A stretch of DNA of 64,000 bases, taken from Ampelomyces quisqualis (lineage: Eukaryota > Ascomycota > Dothideomycetes > Pleosporales > Phaeosphaeriaceae). Location of the stretch: assembly GCA_018398575.1 (NCBI GenBank), contig JAGTXZ010000003.1, positions 2,728,001-2,792,000 of the forward strand. Reading direction: 5' to 3'. The notes beneath the pieces were generated by a model. It worked only from the letters and a program-made list of their open reading frames with translations. It was not told the origin of the DNA and searched no databases. The position numbers and the translations under genes are program-made. Below are positions 21,116 to 32,581 of this stretch, one piece after another. Each line of letters begins with the position of its first letter. Within the stretch, counting starts at the first letter, position 1.

Positions 21116-23354
21116 TTAAGGTGATCTCGCTACCTCCCACGAAAGCATGGCCATGTCGCAGATACGTGCGAGTACTTGTTGTGAGCCCTGACGACTTTCA
21201 TGACTAATGAATTGCATTGCCACAACAAGCTTGTTCAAGTCGGTGTCCTCCGTTTGGCTCATTGGCACAGGCAGTGCGTTTGGGAATCCTGCGACCCGGC
21301 TGCCACAATGACGTGCAATTGCGATACTGTATATTGCGTCGCGTACCTCCTGCACTTGAAGTACGCTGCGCATAATGCTGAGGGCATAGTCTGTCGCGCC
21401 TAGCGGCGCCGAATCCGAACCAGAATACTGGACGAATTCGCCCAGATGCAACCAGAATTCGACTTCCGACTTCTTGGGCTCCGGTAGATCAGGTGGGTAT
21501 GACAATTGGCGCAACGGATTGGGCGAAAGGTTTTGGTTGGTCAGAAGGCACTCCAAGATGTCAAATCGAGCCCGCACCTCCCTCACGGATAAATCGTCGT
21601 TGTCGGATGGGTGCATGCCATTGCTAAGGGGCGCCGGATACTTGCAGGTGCCTAGCAAGTGCCAGATGAGCCGGGCTTCTTGACTAAAGACGCCCGCCAT
21701 ATCAGCTGCTTGCGAATTTTTCCTCATAGACTCTGTGAAGTAGGCGGCTTCCTCGTGCAACGCTCGGTCTCCAAATACTCTCCGTAGCGCATTATCGTTG
21801 GTAGTAAACCAAGTCGTTTGGAGCATGACGTCCAGCCCTGTGCAATAATCGTTGGCGAATATCCGACTGAAATCCTCGTCCTGCTCAGGAGGCACGGGCG
21901 CGGTGCGAGCAGGGACCTCTGGTGGGCTGTGGTTGCAGATGCCGAATATATCGGTCATGGCCAAAGGCTTGCCTAATGCATAGTTAGCACAAGGTACAGC
22001 TTTGGTGTGGGGGACTTGCCTTTGGAAGGTGGGAGCGCCGGCGGTGGATGTGCGTAGGCTGCTGCGCCCTGAGGTGCTCTCATTGCAGGGTCCATGGGAT
22101 GCACACCGTTGTAGTGCGGTTGACATTGATGACTTGCTTGGTTGGGCGGGGCTGCAAGCGCGGGATCAATGGCGTTGAAGTTGTCTGAAGGATGCGCACC
22201 GCTTGTCGCAGACGTGGCAGGCGGATAACCCGACGACGAGGCTGGAGCGTAGCCTTGGGGCACAGGACTCTGGCTGTATGTGGCAGAGGCAGGTGCGGCG
22301 GGTGTAGCTGCTGGTGTGGTCGACGAATGCGGTGCTGGAGCGGAATTGGGGGCAGGTTGTATTTGTGCCGGGCCGGGTTGTTGCTTGAAGATGGGATCGT
22401 AGCCCAGACACTCGCGCTTGCTTTTCTGGCAATTGCGACACATGGGATGCGCTTCGTCACACTAGGGTTGTGGAGTGGTTAGCACATGTGTGTGTGTGTG
22501 TGTGTGTATGCAATGTGAGATGAGGTTGATTTAAGAAAGTTGGGTCGCGCTCGCTTCACGGTGTAGTCGGTCTCGGTTACGACCCTTTCGGTCGGTTCGC
22601 AACGCGTCGCGTCAGACCAATGGCGCCATTGAGCTGCGCAAGGCGCAAGGTGAAGGACAGATGACAAGGGAACATGCTGCCCACTCTCACTTGGAGATGC
22701 GAGATGCGAGATGCGAAATGCGCGATGCGCTGAAGTGGTCCAGGCTGCACTTACCTTTATTCTTCTTTTGCGACAGGTGAGGCAGCCCGTCTTGGTGCGT
22801 CGCTTGATCTCCTTCTTGTGGCGACCGCCCGAGAGCACTCGCTGGTCGCCGTGCTGCGGCGGCAGCTGGTAGCGGATGCCGGTGTTGTACTGCGCCGGGC
22901 CCATGTTGGCCATCATCTGCTGGCCGGGCGGCGCATGGGCATGTCCTTGGTGGCCATAGTACTGCGGCATGCCGTGCGGCGGTGGGGGCAGGGGAGAGCC
23001 CATCTGCTGCGGTGGCTGCTGCGGTTGAGGCGGCTGCTGCGGCGGCGGCTGCTGCTGCTGCTGCTGTCCGTCCTGGAGACGTATGGGCGGCAGGTTGAGG
23101 GGCGGCAGCGACATGTTGGGGCCCTGGGGCTCGCCGCGATAGGGCTCGGCGCTCTGCGGGGCTGGCGGCGGCGGGTACGTGTAGGTGGGCTGCATGGACG
23201 GCGACGGGTACGAGTGCGGAGAGGGATAGGCGCCGGGCTGGTGGTGTCGTGACTGCTGCTGGACGTTGGGGTCGGCCATGCTGGACTGCGAAAAGTGCGA
23301 GGGGGCGGGCGAATAGGGCGCCGAGGTGGACGGGGTGGTGCGATCGAGCGACAT
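21116..23354 (-). CDS. Zn2Cys6 transcription factor, RfeC-like, with a GC-AG intron
   Basis: Exons are 23354-22755, 22461-22020 and 21972-21116, giving 632 residues. The N-terminal 185 residues are Pro/Gln/Ser-rich with a Gln repeat and a Pro-Gln stretch. Exon 1 ends inside the DNA-binding domain (GCLTCRKRRIK) and exon 2 resumes with CDEAHPMCRNC. The six cysteines at 191, 194, 201, 208, 211 and 218 fit C-x2-C-x6-C-x6-C-x2-C-x6-C exactly. The C-terminal half is a helical regulatory domain ending in MLSWEVARSP. Intron 1 is 293 nt and holds a TG repeat. Intron 2 is 47 nt with donor AG|GCAAGT, branch GCTAAC and acceptor TTAG. The cluster and following LGYDPIFKQQ resemble Aspergillus RfeC, a nuclear regulator; that assignment is from memory. 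Confidence 0.9.
22487..22508. repeat. TG microsatellite
   Basis: A (TG)n tract of about 11 units within the first intron of the Zn2Cys6 gene. Confidence 0.9.
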
Positions 23355-25169
23355 GGGCTAGCAATAGGCGGCCGGCCAGGCGCAGCGCAGGCTGGCGGTG
23401 GACTCGGGGTGCTGGAGGAAGCTGGAGATAGCAGACGCAGCTGGGCGAGGGACGGGCGCCAGACTCCAGAGCCCTGGCTGGGGGCGGTAGGGATGTGCCC
23501 AGGCGAGCGGCCGAGGCGGCGAGGCGGCGAGGCGTGTGTTGGCGGCCGAGTAGCCCCCGGTAGTCGCACTCGTCTCGTGCCGCTGTTAACGAGCTCGCCT
23601 GCTGCAACGTCGTCGTCGACTGCACATGCCACACTGCTCCAGACGGCTGACTCCTGATGCTGGTGCCCATCAGCAAACGCCGTCCACGGCCCACGGGAAC
23701 GACGGGTCGGTGGAAAATCGAGTGGCCGCGTCACGTGCTCCGCCCAGCACTGCGCCGCCCGTGATTGGACACAGCGGCATGCTTCAACCTCCCTCAGCGT
23801 CCGCCGGCCCGCCTCTCCTCTCCCTCCCCCCTCTCCCCCCCCCATTTACCCGCCAGCCCGAGATATCAAGTGCATCCTCAATTCCAGCCACCACAACACC
23901 GGTGCATGGGCGCCAGACCACGTCGACTCCCTAGTACTTCTTCTGTGCAGCCCCGGCCTAGCAAGCACAAGTCAACGTCCACGGCCTCTGAACCCGTTGC
24001 CTGACGTGTGTCGAGTGCGACCATCGTGTGTAGCAACATGGCTAGGCAGGACGTCGCCCGTGCGGAAGAGCTGTTCCGGCCCTTTTGTAGCACAACTATG
24101 CATTGAGAAGACTATCTTGCTTGTTGGGGTAGCACGCGCAGAGACCCTGAATATCCAGGGCCGACTTGGAGGCGCACGTCGATCCGGTTCGTGCCACGTT
24201 GGGCACAACCTCCAGAGTCGACCGAGTACTAGTGCCTCTGACCTATTTATTCATCGAGCTGAGGTCCCGTTGATGCATCTCGCTTAACGTCTTCAATCGA
24301 AAGCGAGGCCCAGGATGCCCCAGCAAGTAACCGCTATGGAAGCTTCGAAGCGCCAACCGAGCCCATACTTGCGCTCCCTGCCGACCCCAGCCTGGGATGC
24401 AATTTACTGCCCCAAGACATGTTTTCAATAGTGCCCGCCATCATGGTGACACACCGTGGAACATGCACAAGGGAGAACCTCGCTACTTCAAATCATGTCC
24501 CGGTAACTCTATTGGTAGACCAATGCCGAAAATTTCGTCTGTGGGCAAAACTCGCCGCTTGATGAGCCTCGAGGTGGAATAAACAAGGACAGTACACGCC
24601 AAGGATCATTTGCCGTCATCGCACCCCTTGCTGCAGCAAATGCAGGTCCAGTTTCCTACAACGGTCGAGCCTGTGAGTGCTCACAGGAAGCCTCAGCCAA
24701 AGTCTACATTTACGCGTAGCAGCCCTACACAGTACTCAAGATGCGTTTCACATGCTAATGTATTCCGGGACAACATCTTTCATTGCGCCTTTCTCTAATG
24801 CAGATCGCACGTTGGACATTACTAAAACTCCATGTCGCCTGAGAGACTGAGGTAGAACTGCACGTTCAAAACGCAAAGGGCGGCCCTTTTGGGCGAATCA
24901 TACTGTGCCTACTGTGCTCCCACACTTTTCGGTAGAGCCATGCGACCTGCTGGCTACGTTGCAACCTTACAACATTGGATATTACGCCTCGGGCGCCTTG
25001 CACCACATACTCAGCTGGTAGCATGAGTTCGCGACGCACTCACACGCCAGACAGCAAGAACAAAATTTTCATGACTTACTCCTACCGTCTAGGCACCCTG
25101 GAAATTAGTACGCCGAGTCAGTCTATGTCTCACTCTCAGAGTCAAAGGTCTGGACGCACCATACGCGGA
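23355..25169. other. Promoter region of the regulator and unassigned sequence
   Basis: The first 500 bp are GC-rich and probably promoter and 5' UTR of the RfeC-like gene. From 24.0 to 25.1 kb only short frames occur on both strands and I recognise nothing. Confidence 0.4.
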
Positions 25170-25720
25170 TGGCAGCTAGATCCTTGCAACCCAATAGTAG
25201 CCACTTTGCCACTGTCCAATACCTTGACAAGCACTTCTTGGTCAACAATCGCACCTCGCGCCATGTTGACGAGCACTACCTCGTCTTTCATCTGACCGAA
25301 CTCGTGGGTCGAAATCACATGCCGCGTTCCGCCTTCCTAGCGTCAGCGTGCGAACGAATATTCACACTTTGTCGTATAACTACAGCTTCATCAAAGGAGC
25401 ATTTCCACTCTTTGCTCCAACATATCCTCGAATGTCACGTACACCGCTGTGCCTGCGCGTCGAGCCCGCACCGAGTGTGCTACATGACTCGCAAGCCAAA
25501 CGCACCAGCTTCCCAGCTGAGATTCTTACCAATGCCACAATTCCAAGCGTCTTGTTTCCTCCGCGTCGTTGGTCCAATGCGGGCGGCTGTTGTCCTAGCC
25601 ATTGTCCCTTCCGCAGCGCACGCATCGGGACCTTCAGTCAGTCTTTGGAAAGCAACTTACTTTGAGAAACATGAGGTTTGAAATCATGCTTGTAGGTACT
25701 GCGCTGATAACCTCGTTATC
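25170..25720 (-). pseudogene. Decayed D-isomer-specific 2-hydroxyacid dehydrogenase
   Basis: Three pieces of one protein family appear in order but in different frames. First, a segment around 25625-25500 reads KTLGIVALVRIS, a damaged GKTLGIVGLGRIG nucleotide-binding loop preceded by a PPALD segment. Second, YVTFEDMLEQ lies around 25442-25405 in another frame. Third, VVLVNMARGAIVDQEVLV and SGKVATIGL lie around 25320-25180. Stops and frame changes separate them, and the glycine motif is mutated. Intact members reduce 2-keto acids or glyoxylate with NAD(P)H. No clean start or C-terminus is visible. Confidence 0.75.
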
Positions 25721-26621
25721 ACGCGTCGGATTGCCGTGATACGTGAGCATTCTCTGGCCTTGGCGTTCTTCCATGCCCTGACGTGCGTTTTCGACCTTTC
25801 GGTTCCGAGACACACAGGGAGATTGTTAATTTTTTCTTCCTAATTGCTGGATAACTTACCCATGGTCTGCATACTTTTCTTGCTGGGAATGAGTGGGACT
25901 TTGGGTGGTGTGAGGGGTGTGAGTTTGTGGCGGGTGAGTTTGGGGGGCGTGGGCCGTGGAATGAGAAAGAATTGGATGATTCGAGTAAAAGAAGTTGAAA
26001 AAAAAAGGATGGCCAACTTCCATGTTTGGGACTTGGTTACGAGTTGTTGGAGGTGGAGGACTGCATTCCAGTCTTCAAAGGTCCTAGATATCGGCTTCGA
26101 ATGGTTGGTCACTGACGCGGGATCCGTCATGGTCGTGTTATACTTTCATCATATACATCTTGTACATTTGAGAAATCGTGTGCCAATATATGCACTGTTC
26201 ATCCATCAAGGTGTCTATTATTCCAAGTTTTCGCCATTTGGGATTTCATCAGGGCCGTTCTGTGCCCTTCATCACTGCAAGTCATTCAACGCTATTAGTC
26301 TTCACATTACTCGTCGGTCATGCGCCATGTATGTATTTGATTATCGTTCCATGAATGATTCTTTATACGAGTGTAGATTCATCACGGGTAGCTGACAGTC
26401 ACCAACAATTGATACAAGGCTTGTTTTGATTTTACACATTGATTTCCAACTCCCAACGCCCAATTCCACCAAAATGCCGAAACATGTTTTTTTGTTTCCG
26501 TCTTTCTCAACCCTCCTCCACTATCAACGCACTCGTTCCGCAACCACTTCTACACCATGCTACAAGGCTGACAGTATACTACGATGGAAAGTAGCAGCGA
26601 CACACAAAAGCATACAGAATC
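25721..26621. other. Intergenic region
   Basis: 3' flank of the AA11 gene and upstream flank of the dehydrogenase pseudogene; no gene seen. Confidence 0.4.
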
Positions 26622-27812
26622 CTAGTTGTATACAGTCCGCAGCGTCGAAGCATAGTCGTGGCGCTTAGCAATCTTGCCGCCTGTGCAAGTCGTGCCGCCA
26701 GCAACAGGCTGGAACACGGCTTTGCCCCAGTTGCACAGGGCAAACTGCTTGCCGTCGGGGCTGCACACGATAGAGCCGTCGGGCGAGCAGGCTGCGCCAG
26801 CGGGGGCGGGAGCAGCGGAGGGTGCAGTTGGGGCTTGGGACGGAGCGACGGGAGCCTGCGAGCCAGTTGGGGGGGAAGGCTTTGCGGCGACGGGGAGCGT
26901 AGCGTTGGCCTTTGACGATGGGCCTGGCGCCGAGGGCGCGGAGACTGTGACGATGGTGCGGAGGGTAGACGTGGTGTTGTTGCTGCCGGCGGGAGACGAG
27001 ACTGCGGCTTGAGACGGGGTGGGGACGCCTTGGTTTGCTGGGGCCTGCGAGGGAGCACCGGGAGCTGGAGAAGGTATACCTGGGTTTGCGGGACCAGCGC
27101 CTGGAGCACCGGTGTTGCCTCCAGTTGGTGCACCACCGCACAGAGGAACAAATGGGCCCTTGGCCTCCTTGCTGTGAGTAACGTACTTGCCAGGGTTCTC
27201 GAAAGTGTAGTCAAAGTTCTCCTTGGTCTTGCAGTCGCCTTGGCCAGCGATATTGGCTACAGCCATCTCGGGTAGCTTTTCGTATTCAGTCTTGTCGGAA
27301 GCTCCGCCGGAGATCTTCAGCGGAAAACAATTCATGTACATTTCCCGGTTTCCCATTTTGTTCATCCAGGTCCAAGCGCCCACGAAATCGCCATCAGGAA
27401 GCTCTGAAGGGATCGTGAAGTTGAAAGGACCGTTCTCACGCCCCACATTGGGGCCATAATTTCCCCCTTCAGTGGGAGGCACCGGACAAGCACCCTCGAA
27501 CGAATGGATGACTTTCCACTTGGATGCCTTGTCTGGCGCCTTGTCAGTGGTGACGGAAATCTGACAGGATCCGCCATTGTGAACAGCCGAGCCAGTGAGT
27601 ACCAGGCTCTGCACTGAGCCAACTGGCCAGTCGTTCATCTGAGTAGCGGTGTATGGGACCGACTTGCAGGGGAAGTCAGCACCGTTCCCCAAGAGCGGAG
27701 AGTTGTTGGGCGAGCCAAAGGGAACCGGTTTCACTATGGTCATGTGGCCGTGCACGAGAGGAGCCATGGCCAGCATGGCGGCGAGAACGGTGGTGGTGGA
27801 GGAGAACATCAT
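26622..27812 (-). CDS. Secreted AA11 lytic polysaccharide monooxygenase with C-terminal X278-like module
   Basis: Single-exon protein of 396 residues. A 22-residue signal peptide ends LVHG and leaves His23 as the first mature residue (HMTIVKPVPFG), one half of the copper histidine brace. The second brace histidine fits His78 in SAVHNGGSC, and an axial Tyr fits Tyr159 in NREMYMNC. The catalytic domain (about 23-228) is followed by a Pro/Ala/Ser/Gly linker (229-340). A Cys-rich module (CSPDGSIVCSPDGKQFALC, about 342-376) resembles the X278 chitin-binding domain found on AA11 enzymes. AA11 LPMOs oxidatively cleave chitin, as in remodelling of fungal walls or growth on other fungi or insects. The ATG at 27812 gives a good signal peptide; the next ATG, one codon later, is equally possible. 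Confidence 0.93.
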   Translation of the reverse strand: MMFSSTTTVLAAMLAMAPLVHGHMTIVKPVPFGSPNNSPLLGNGADFPCKSVPYTATQMNDWPVGSVQSLVLTGSAVHNGGSCQISVTTDKAPDKASKWKVIHSFEGACPVPPTEGGNYGPNVGRENGPFNFTIPSELPDGDFVGAWTWMNKMGNREMYMNCFPLKISGGASDKTEYEKLPEMAVANIAGQGDCKTKENFDYTFENPGKYVTHSKEAKGPFVPLCGGAPTGGNTGAPGAGPANPGIPSPAPGAPSQAPANQGVPTPSQAAVSSPAGSNNTTSTLRTIVTVSAPSAPGPSSKANATLPVAAKPSPPTGSQAPVAPSQAPTAPSAAPAPAGAACSPDGSIVCSPDGKQFALCNWGKAVFQPVAGGTTCTGGKIAKRHDYASTLRTVYN

Positions 27813-28241
27813 ATCGCGTAGACCGGCTGCGGAATTGATGATTGTGTAGTTCGGAAAGTAGAATTTGAGGATCGGTAGTAGGGTGCAATTTGACTTGTCG
27901 CAAGCGGAAGTTGTTGTGAAGTCTTGACAGTCGTAATAGTCTGTATTCGTGTCTGTGTGTGTCTTGCGAGGTGCTATGAAAAGTTGACTTGGGAAGGATA
28001 TCAGAACAGCCTTTATGGTGGAAGCAAAAGTCTTGGAGAACGTTGTGGAGCAGGCGAATCAATAGCGTTGTTGCCGCTTAGTACAATAGGATTCACAATG
28101 AGACAATGTGAGGTGAACAGTGAGGTGAAGGTGAATGACTGGACGACAGGATTATCGCAGACTAGCGGCGAATGAGCATGAAGAGATGGGTGGATAGGAA
28201 TAGCGCTCAGCGCGACTCATAGTGAGAATACTGATTTTCTC
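27813..28241. other. Upstream region of the AA11 gene
   Basis: Probable promoter and 5' UTR of the AA11 LPMO gene; no coding frame supported. Confidence 0.4.
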
Positions 28242-28507
28242 CTAGCCACAGTCAAGAAGGGTCTCCAAGACCTTGCTGTTGTGCGGTACCTTTTCCAACC
28301 TTTTGAGATCAGTCGCATATTGCAAAGAAATCCTATGAGTAGAAAAAAAGTAAGAAATAAGAAATCAGTGAGTAAGAAGATAATGAAACGTATGGTCTCT
28401 GAACTGATCAAAGTTCCTACTTCTTGCTGAAGTATTTCTTGTGAATGCTTAGCTTGTACGACATCGGATATCTCCTGATAACTGTGACTTGTAATGGCCT
28501 TGGACAT
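28242..28507 (-). pseudogene. Possible two-exon gene fragment out of frame
   Basis: 28507-28421 encodes 29 coding-looking residues (MSKAITSHSYQEISDVVQ and on) ending at a GTAGGA donor. After a pyrimidine-rich TACTCATAG acceptor, 28331-28242 encodes another coding-looking stretch (DLKRLEKVPHNSKVLETLL) to a TAG. The splice as written is one base out of phase and would give an early stop, so this is a broken or mis-modelled gene. Function unknown. Confidence 0.3.
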
Positions 28508-29113
28508 GATTATGGGGAGTAACGCAGAAAGCCTTTGTGCACTTTCTTCATGTTCGGCTTTGTTCCCTTGTCTGGAGTGACGTTTTGAGGTTATTCACGG
28601 CAGCGTTATGTCATTAGTCTGCACCATGAGACAGTCCATGTGAAGGAGCAAGTACTCGTACATTTCCAGGCCCTATACTGAAACTTTTTCAGTATGCCCT
28701 TTAAGTCCTGATGTAGAGCGCATGACCGAGGGCGACTGGGGTGTCATTCCTGGGAGCTTTTCACTTGGCCGTGCGGGGTTCGACGCAAGTGCGCCCGTAA
28801 TCGACAGCTCGCTGCTTCCTTCCCAAAGCAGAATGTTGAGGTACAGCTTGTCGCACTGCGCAAGTTGGAGGAAGATTATGGTGATCTTGACATTGTCACA
28901 GTGGACCCGTGAATGCTGGCGCTCGGACTCGGACGCCACATTTGCTGCGCCTCGGCATTCACAAGCTCGAGCTCATCCACCGCCAAACACGACACAGCCA
29001 CAGGGACACTGCAGCACCTCGTAGCATCTCACCTGGCAATGCGCTTCGTGAACGGCAGCTACCTGCAGTGAGATGGCCTGCGCAGATGCTGAATCGATTG
29101 CTGAAAGAGCGCC
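28508..29113. other. Intergenic region upstream of RIC1
   Basis: Short frames on both strands only; probably the RIC1 promoter. Confidence 0.4.
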
Positions 29114-32100
29114 ATGACGTATTGGCCAATCTCCTCGCCGTCTGTCTTTGCGGCCACCAAGCACGCGAATCCGGAGAGCACGCGGGTATCGAATGACGGA
29201 GTCGAGGCAGGCCAGGATGAAGTAGACCCGCACATCAAGAACGGCAGCCCGCAGCTACAGGTCGAAGATGGGGTGAAAGAGAAGCGCAGCGCCCATACAC
29301 GTGCCTCTGAGCAGGCCCCGGAGGACGACATACATGGGGAGATTATTGCTATCAAAGTCACGAGGAGCGGACACATGTTCGCTACCCTCACAGGGTCAAC
29401 GTTGACGATATGGCAGACGAAGGCGCGTCTTCAATCCTGCGCAGTTGGCCTGTTGCTGATATGTTACACAGCCCACCGTTGTCCTAGCCTCCGTTCTGCG
29501 CTCAGAACAGTCGATAAAGACATACGGCCCAAATAAAGATATTCTCCTGCGTCCCGACTCGCAGATCTTCGTGGTACAGACCACGCCCGGCTTCCTCATC
29601 ACCTATTCCCTTGCGACCGACCACTCCTCCTGCGTATACAAGACCCAATTTACGAACACCCACGGAGGTCACTCGAGGAAGAGCAGCACCATATCAGGCT
29701 TCAAGCAACAACGCCAGCATGACACCAATGCAGGTCCGGGAGAAGGGAGTGGTCTGAAGGAGCTCAGTCTCCGCTTTCGCATGGTCATCCGCGTTGATGC
29801 AGGAATCGTAAGAGCTCTAGCTCTGGACGACGAGCTCGTAGTGGCTACGGAGAAGCCTGCCGCTGTGCAGTGCATTCGCTGGGCGCCAGACACCAGTGGA
29901 AGCCAGACCACTACGGAGCTCCTGAACAAGATGACATGGTTGGGTAAGAAAATAACACTCTCTGACATGGTTCACGATCGGCCTATGAACTTGCTTTGTT
30001 GGATAACTGGCAACGGGCAAGCGTTCGCCGTCCAGCGCGTTCGCCCGGATGCGCCCACTGAAGGGGCCAACTTATTCCGCGGCTATGGCTTTCATAATCC
30101 AGAATCAGATGTTGAACATGGCGTCAAGGCCGCAATTAATGCTAGGTTCTCACTCCTTGCTGTAGGCTGCACAAATGGCGACATATGCGTGTACACAGCG
30201 CGTGACTATACCGGCAACATACCTCTCTCACACAAAATCAAACCGAGCTCGACATCGCCCGGCAAGTTGACTGTTCTGACTTACTCCCCGGACGGATACT
30301 GTCTATTCGCCGGCTACGAAAATGGATGGGCTATGTGGAGCGTCTACGGAAAACCAGGTGCTACCAGCTTTGCTGCAGACCGTACTCTCTCGAAAACAAA
30401 CGACGAGTCATGGCTGCTGGGTGTTCAAGATGCATTCTGGATTGGGTCTGGGGCAGAGCTTGTCGTCTTGGGTATGAATACCAATCGCTTGGCCGTCCTG
30501 GAAATGGCTCGAAGCGCAGTCACTGGTTGCTTTTCGTCGGCGAACATATCAAGATCGCTCATGCAAACAAGTACTGGTTTTATGATCTATCGGGGCTACG
30601 ATTTGCCCGACCTCACGACCATATCCGCAGATGTATCACTTTGGCATCATGTGCAGGTCCCACCACACTACCTGGTAGATCAGTGGCCCATCCGGTGTGC
30701 CGTCATCTCGAATGACGGCCGATATGTTGCAGTTGCGGGAAAGCGAGGCCTTGCACATTACAGTGTCAATAGTGGACGTTGGAAGATGTTCGATGATCCA
30801 TTCGTGGAGAATGAGTTCACTGTCCGAGGCGGCATGTGCTGGTTCCAGCACGTTCTGATTGCAGCTGTTGAAAGTCACGATTCTCACGAGGTATGTGATT
30901 GGGCATCTCTACGTACCTTGGAAATGACTAAACGATGTTTTCTAGATGCGAGTATATTCGCGTGAAGCGACCCTCGACAATAACCACATTATGCACGTTC
31001 AGAAATTACCAACGCCTATCGTACTGATCGCGCCCTCTGGTGAGGATTCTCTTCTGGTGTACACCTATGACAACGTCCTATATCACTATGTCATCAGCGT
31101 CACAGATGCAGCAGTCAAACTGATACAAGTTGGACAAATTGCATTGCACGGAATAATCCGCGCACCTCCCCGGGTCCGAGCGCTTAGCTGGATCTTGCCT
31201 GAGGATCAGATTGGTGAGTCTCCAATGAGGTATGTGGGACCTGAGTACTAATGACCTTAGATCATGGAGATCCCTCACAGGACGTCGCGGTTGCCACCAT
31301 ATTATTCCTCGTGGATGGCAAACTTGTTCTGTTGCAGCCAACTACAACAGAGGGCGGTGAGTTGAAGTACGAGATGCGGATCATTGCCCAAACAGTAGAG
31401 ACATATGCGCTCATGCGTGACCACCCTGCATTTGCCCTTGACATGCGCACAGACTCGTTGCCTGGCAGCCCTTCTGTAGGGCTGACGATTAACGGTGTAC
31501 ATGGACACGATCTACGTGATTCGCTCTGGTATTTCGATGGTTGCGACATGCGAGTATGGATGGACATGCAAGACGTCCTGGCGTCTGCGTCTGCGGAGCT
31601 TGGTAGGGATCTGCCAACACCCGTCAAGATTCCAGTCGATTTCTATCCCTTATCTGCCTTGATCAATAAAGCTATTGTGTTTGGCATTGAATCGGAACTC
31701 ATCCAGCGGCGAGATACTAGCTTTGCTTTCTTGCGATTCGTAACCAGGGTATGTGGCGCAATCTTCCCGGCGAATGGCAGCGGCAAGCACTTACTGACCA
31801 TACGCAGACTCACCTCTTTCTTCCCGCATTGCTGCGCTGCCACTTGGCGCAGTATAATCACCCTGCAGCCCTACACCTCAGCCACCATTATCAGCAGCTG
31901 CAGTACTTGCCGCATGCATTGGAGATCTTGTTACATGAAGTCCTTGACGAAGAAGTCGACACGCAACCTTCACCTGAACAAGCCTTACTACCAAGTGTGT
32001 TATCTTTTCTGAGCTCCTTTCCACAGTACCTTGATATTGTAGTACAGTGCACACGAAAGACTGAAGTTCGTTCGTGGCGGACGTTGTTCGCGAATCTGCC

Positions 32101-32581
32101 TCCGCCAGAAGAGCTGTTCGAGGAATCGCTACAGAAGGGCAATCTGAAAACAGCTGGCGGCTATCTTCTTGTTCTTCACACGTTCGAGGAGCTTCGGCCG
32201 ACGGGAGATCAAGTGGTTCGCTTGCTTCAACGTGCAAAAGACGAGAAAAATTGGGAGTTGTGCAAAGAACTCGCACGGTTTCTCATGGCACTTGACGAGT
32301 CGGGGGCTACATTGAGAAGCACACTTGAGCTGGTGGAGCTCAAAAGTCCATCAGCCGATCCTCAAGAGCCGAGTCTTTCTACCTTTAATACTACACAACT
32401 TACTATTCCAGTTCGTGGTCGCAACGGACATGGGTTGAAGAGCAGCCCTGTCCAGGGCAACGACTCTGCATCGCCCAATCGCAGGTCTGAGAGTCTGAGC
32501 CCAGGGAGAAGCCTTGGGGAGGCTACAACACACGAGACTGGAGACTACTTTGGTGTCGGACGGGGGCGTACAAGACAATAA
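29114..32581 (+). CDS. RIC1: Ric1, subunit of the Ric1-Rgp1 guanine-nucleotide exchange factor for Ypt6/Rab6
   Basis: Five exons: 29114-29422, 29472-30890, 30946-31213, 31261-31748 and 31808-32581. They join in consistent frame to 1085 residues. The N-terminal half has WD-like beta-propeller repeats (GHMFATLTGSTLTIWQTK; LTYSPDGYCLFAGYENGWAMWS; SNDGRYVAVAGKRGLAHYS). The C-terminal half is the helical RIC1 domain (FLPALLRCHLAQYNHPAALHL; WELCKELARFLMALDES). A Ser-rich tail ends the protein. In the family, Ric1 with Rgp1 activates Ypt6/Rab6 at the Golgi for retrograde endosome-to-Golgi traffic. The start MTYWPISSP is close to other fungal Ric1 starts (M.YWPI..P). The first intron appears to begin with GC; the other three are GT-AG. 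Confidence 0.95.

Noticed and set aside
22687..23845. Arg/Pro-rich minus-strand frames of over 300 codons
   Set aside because: They overlap the Pro/Gln-rich exon 1 of the Zn2Cys6 gene in other frames.
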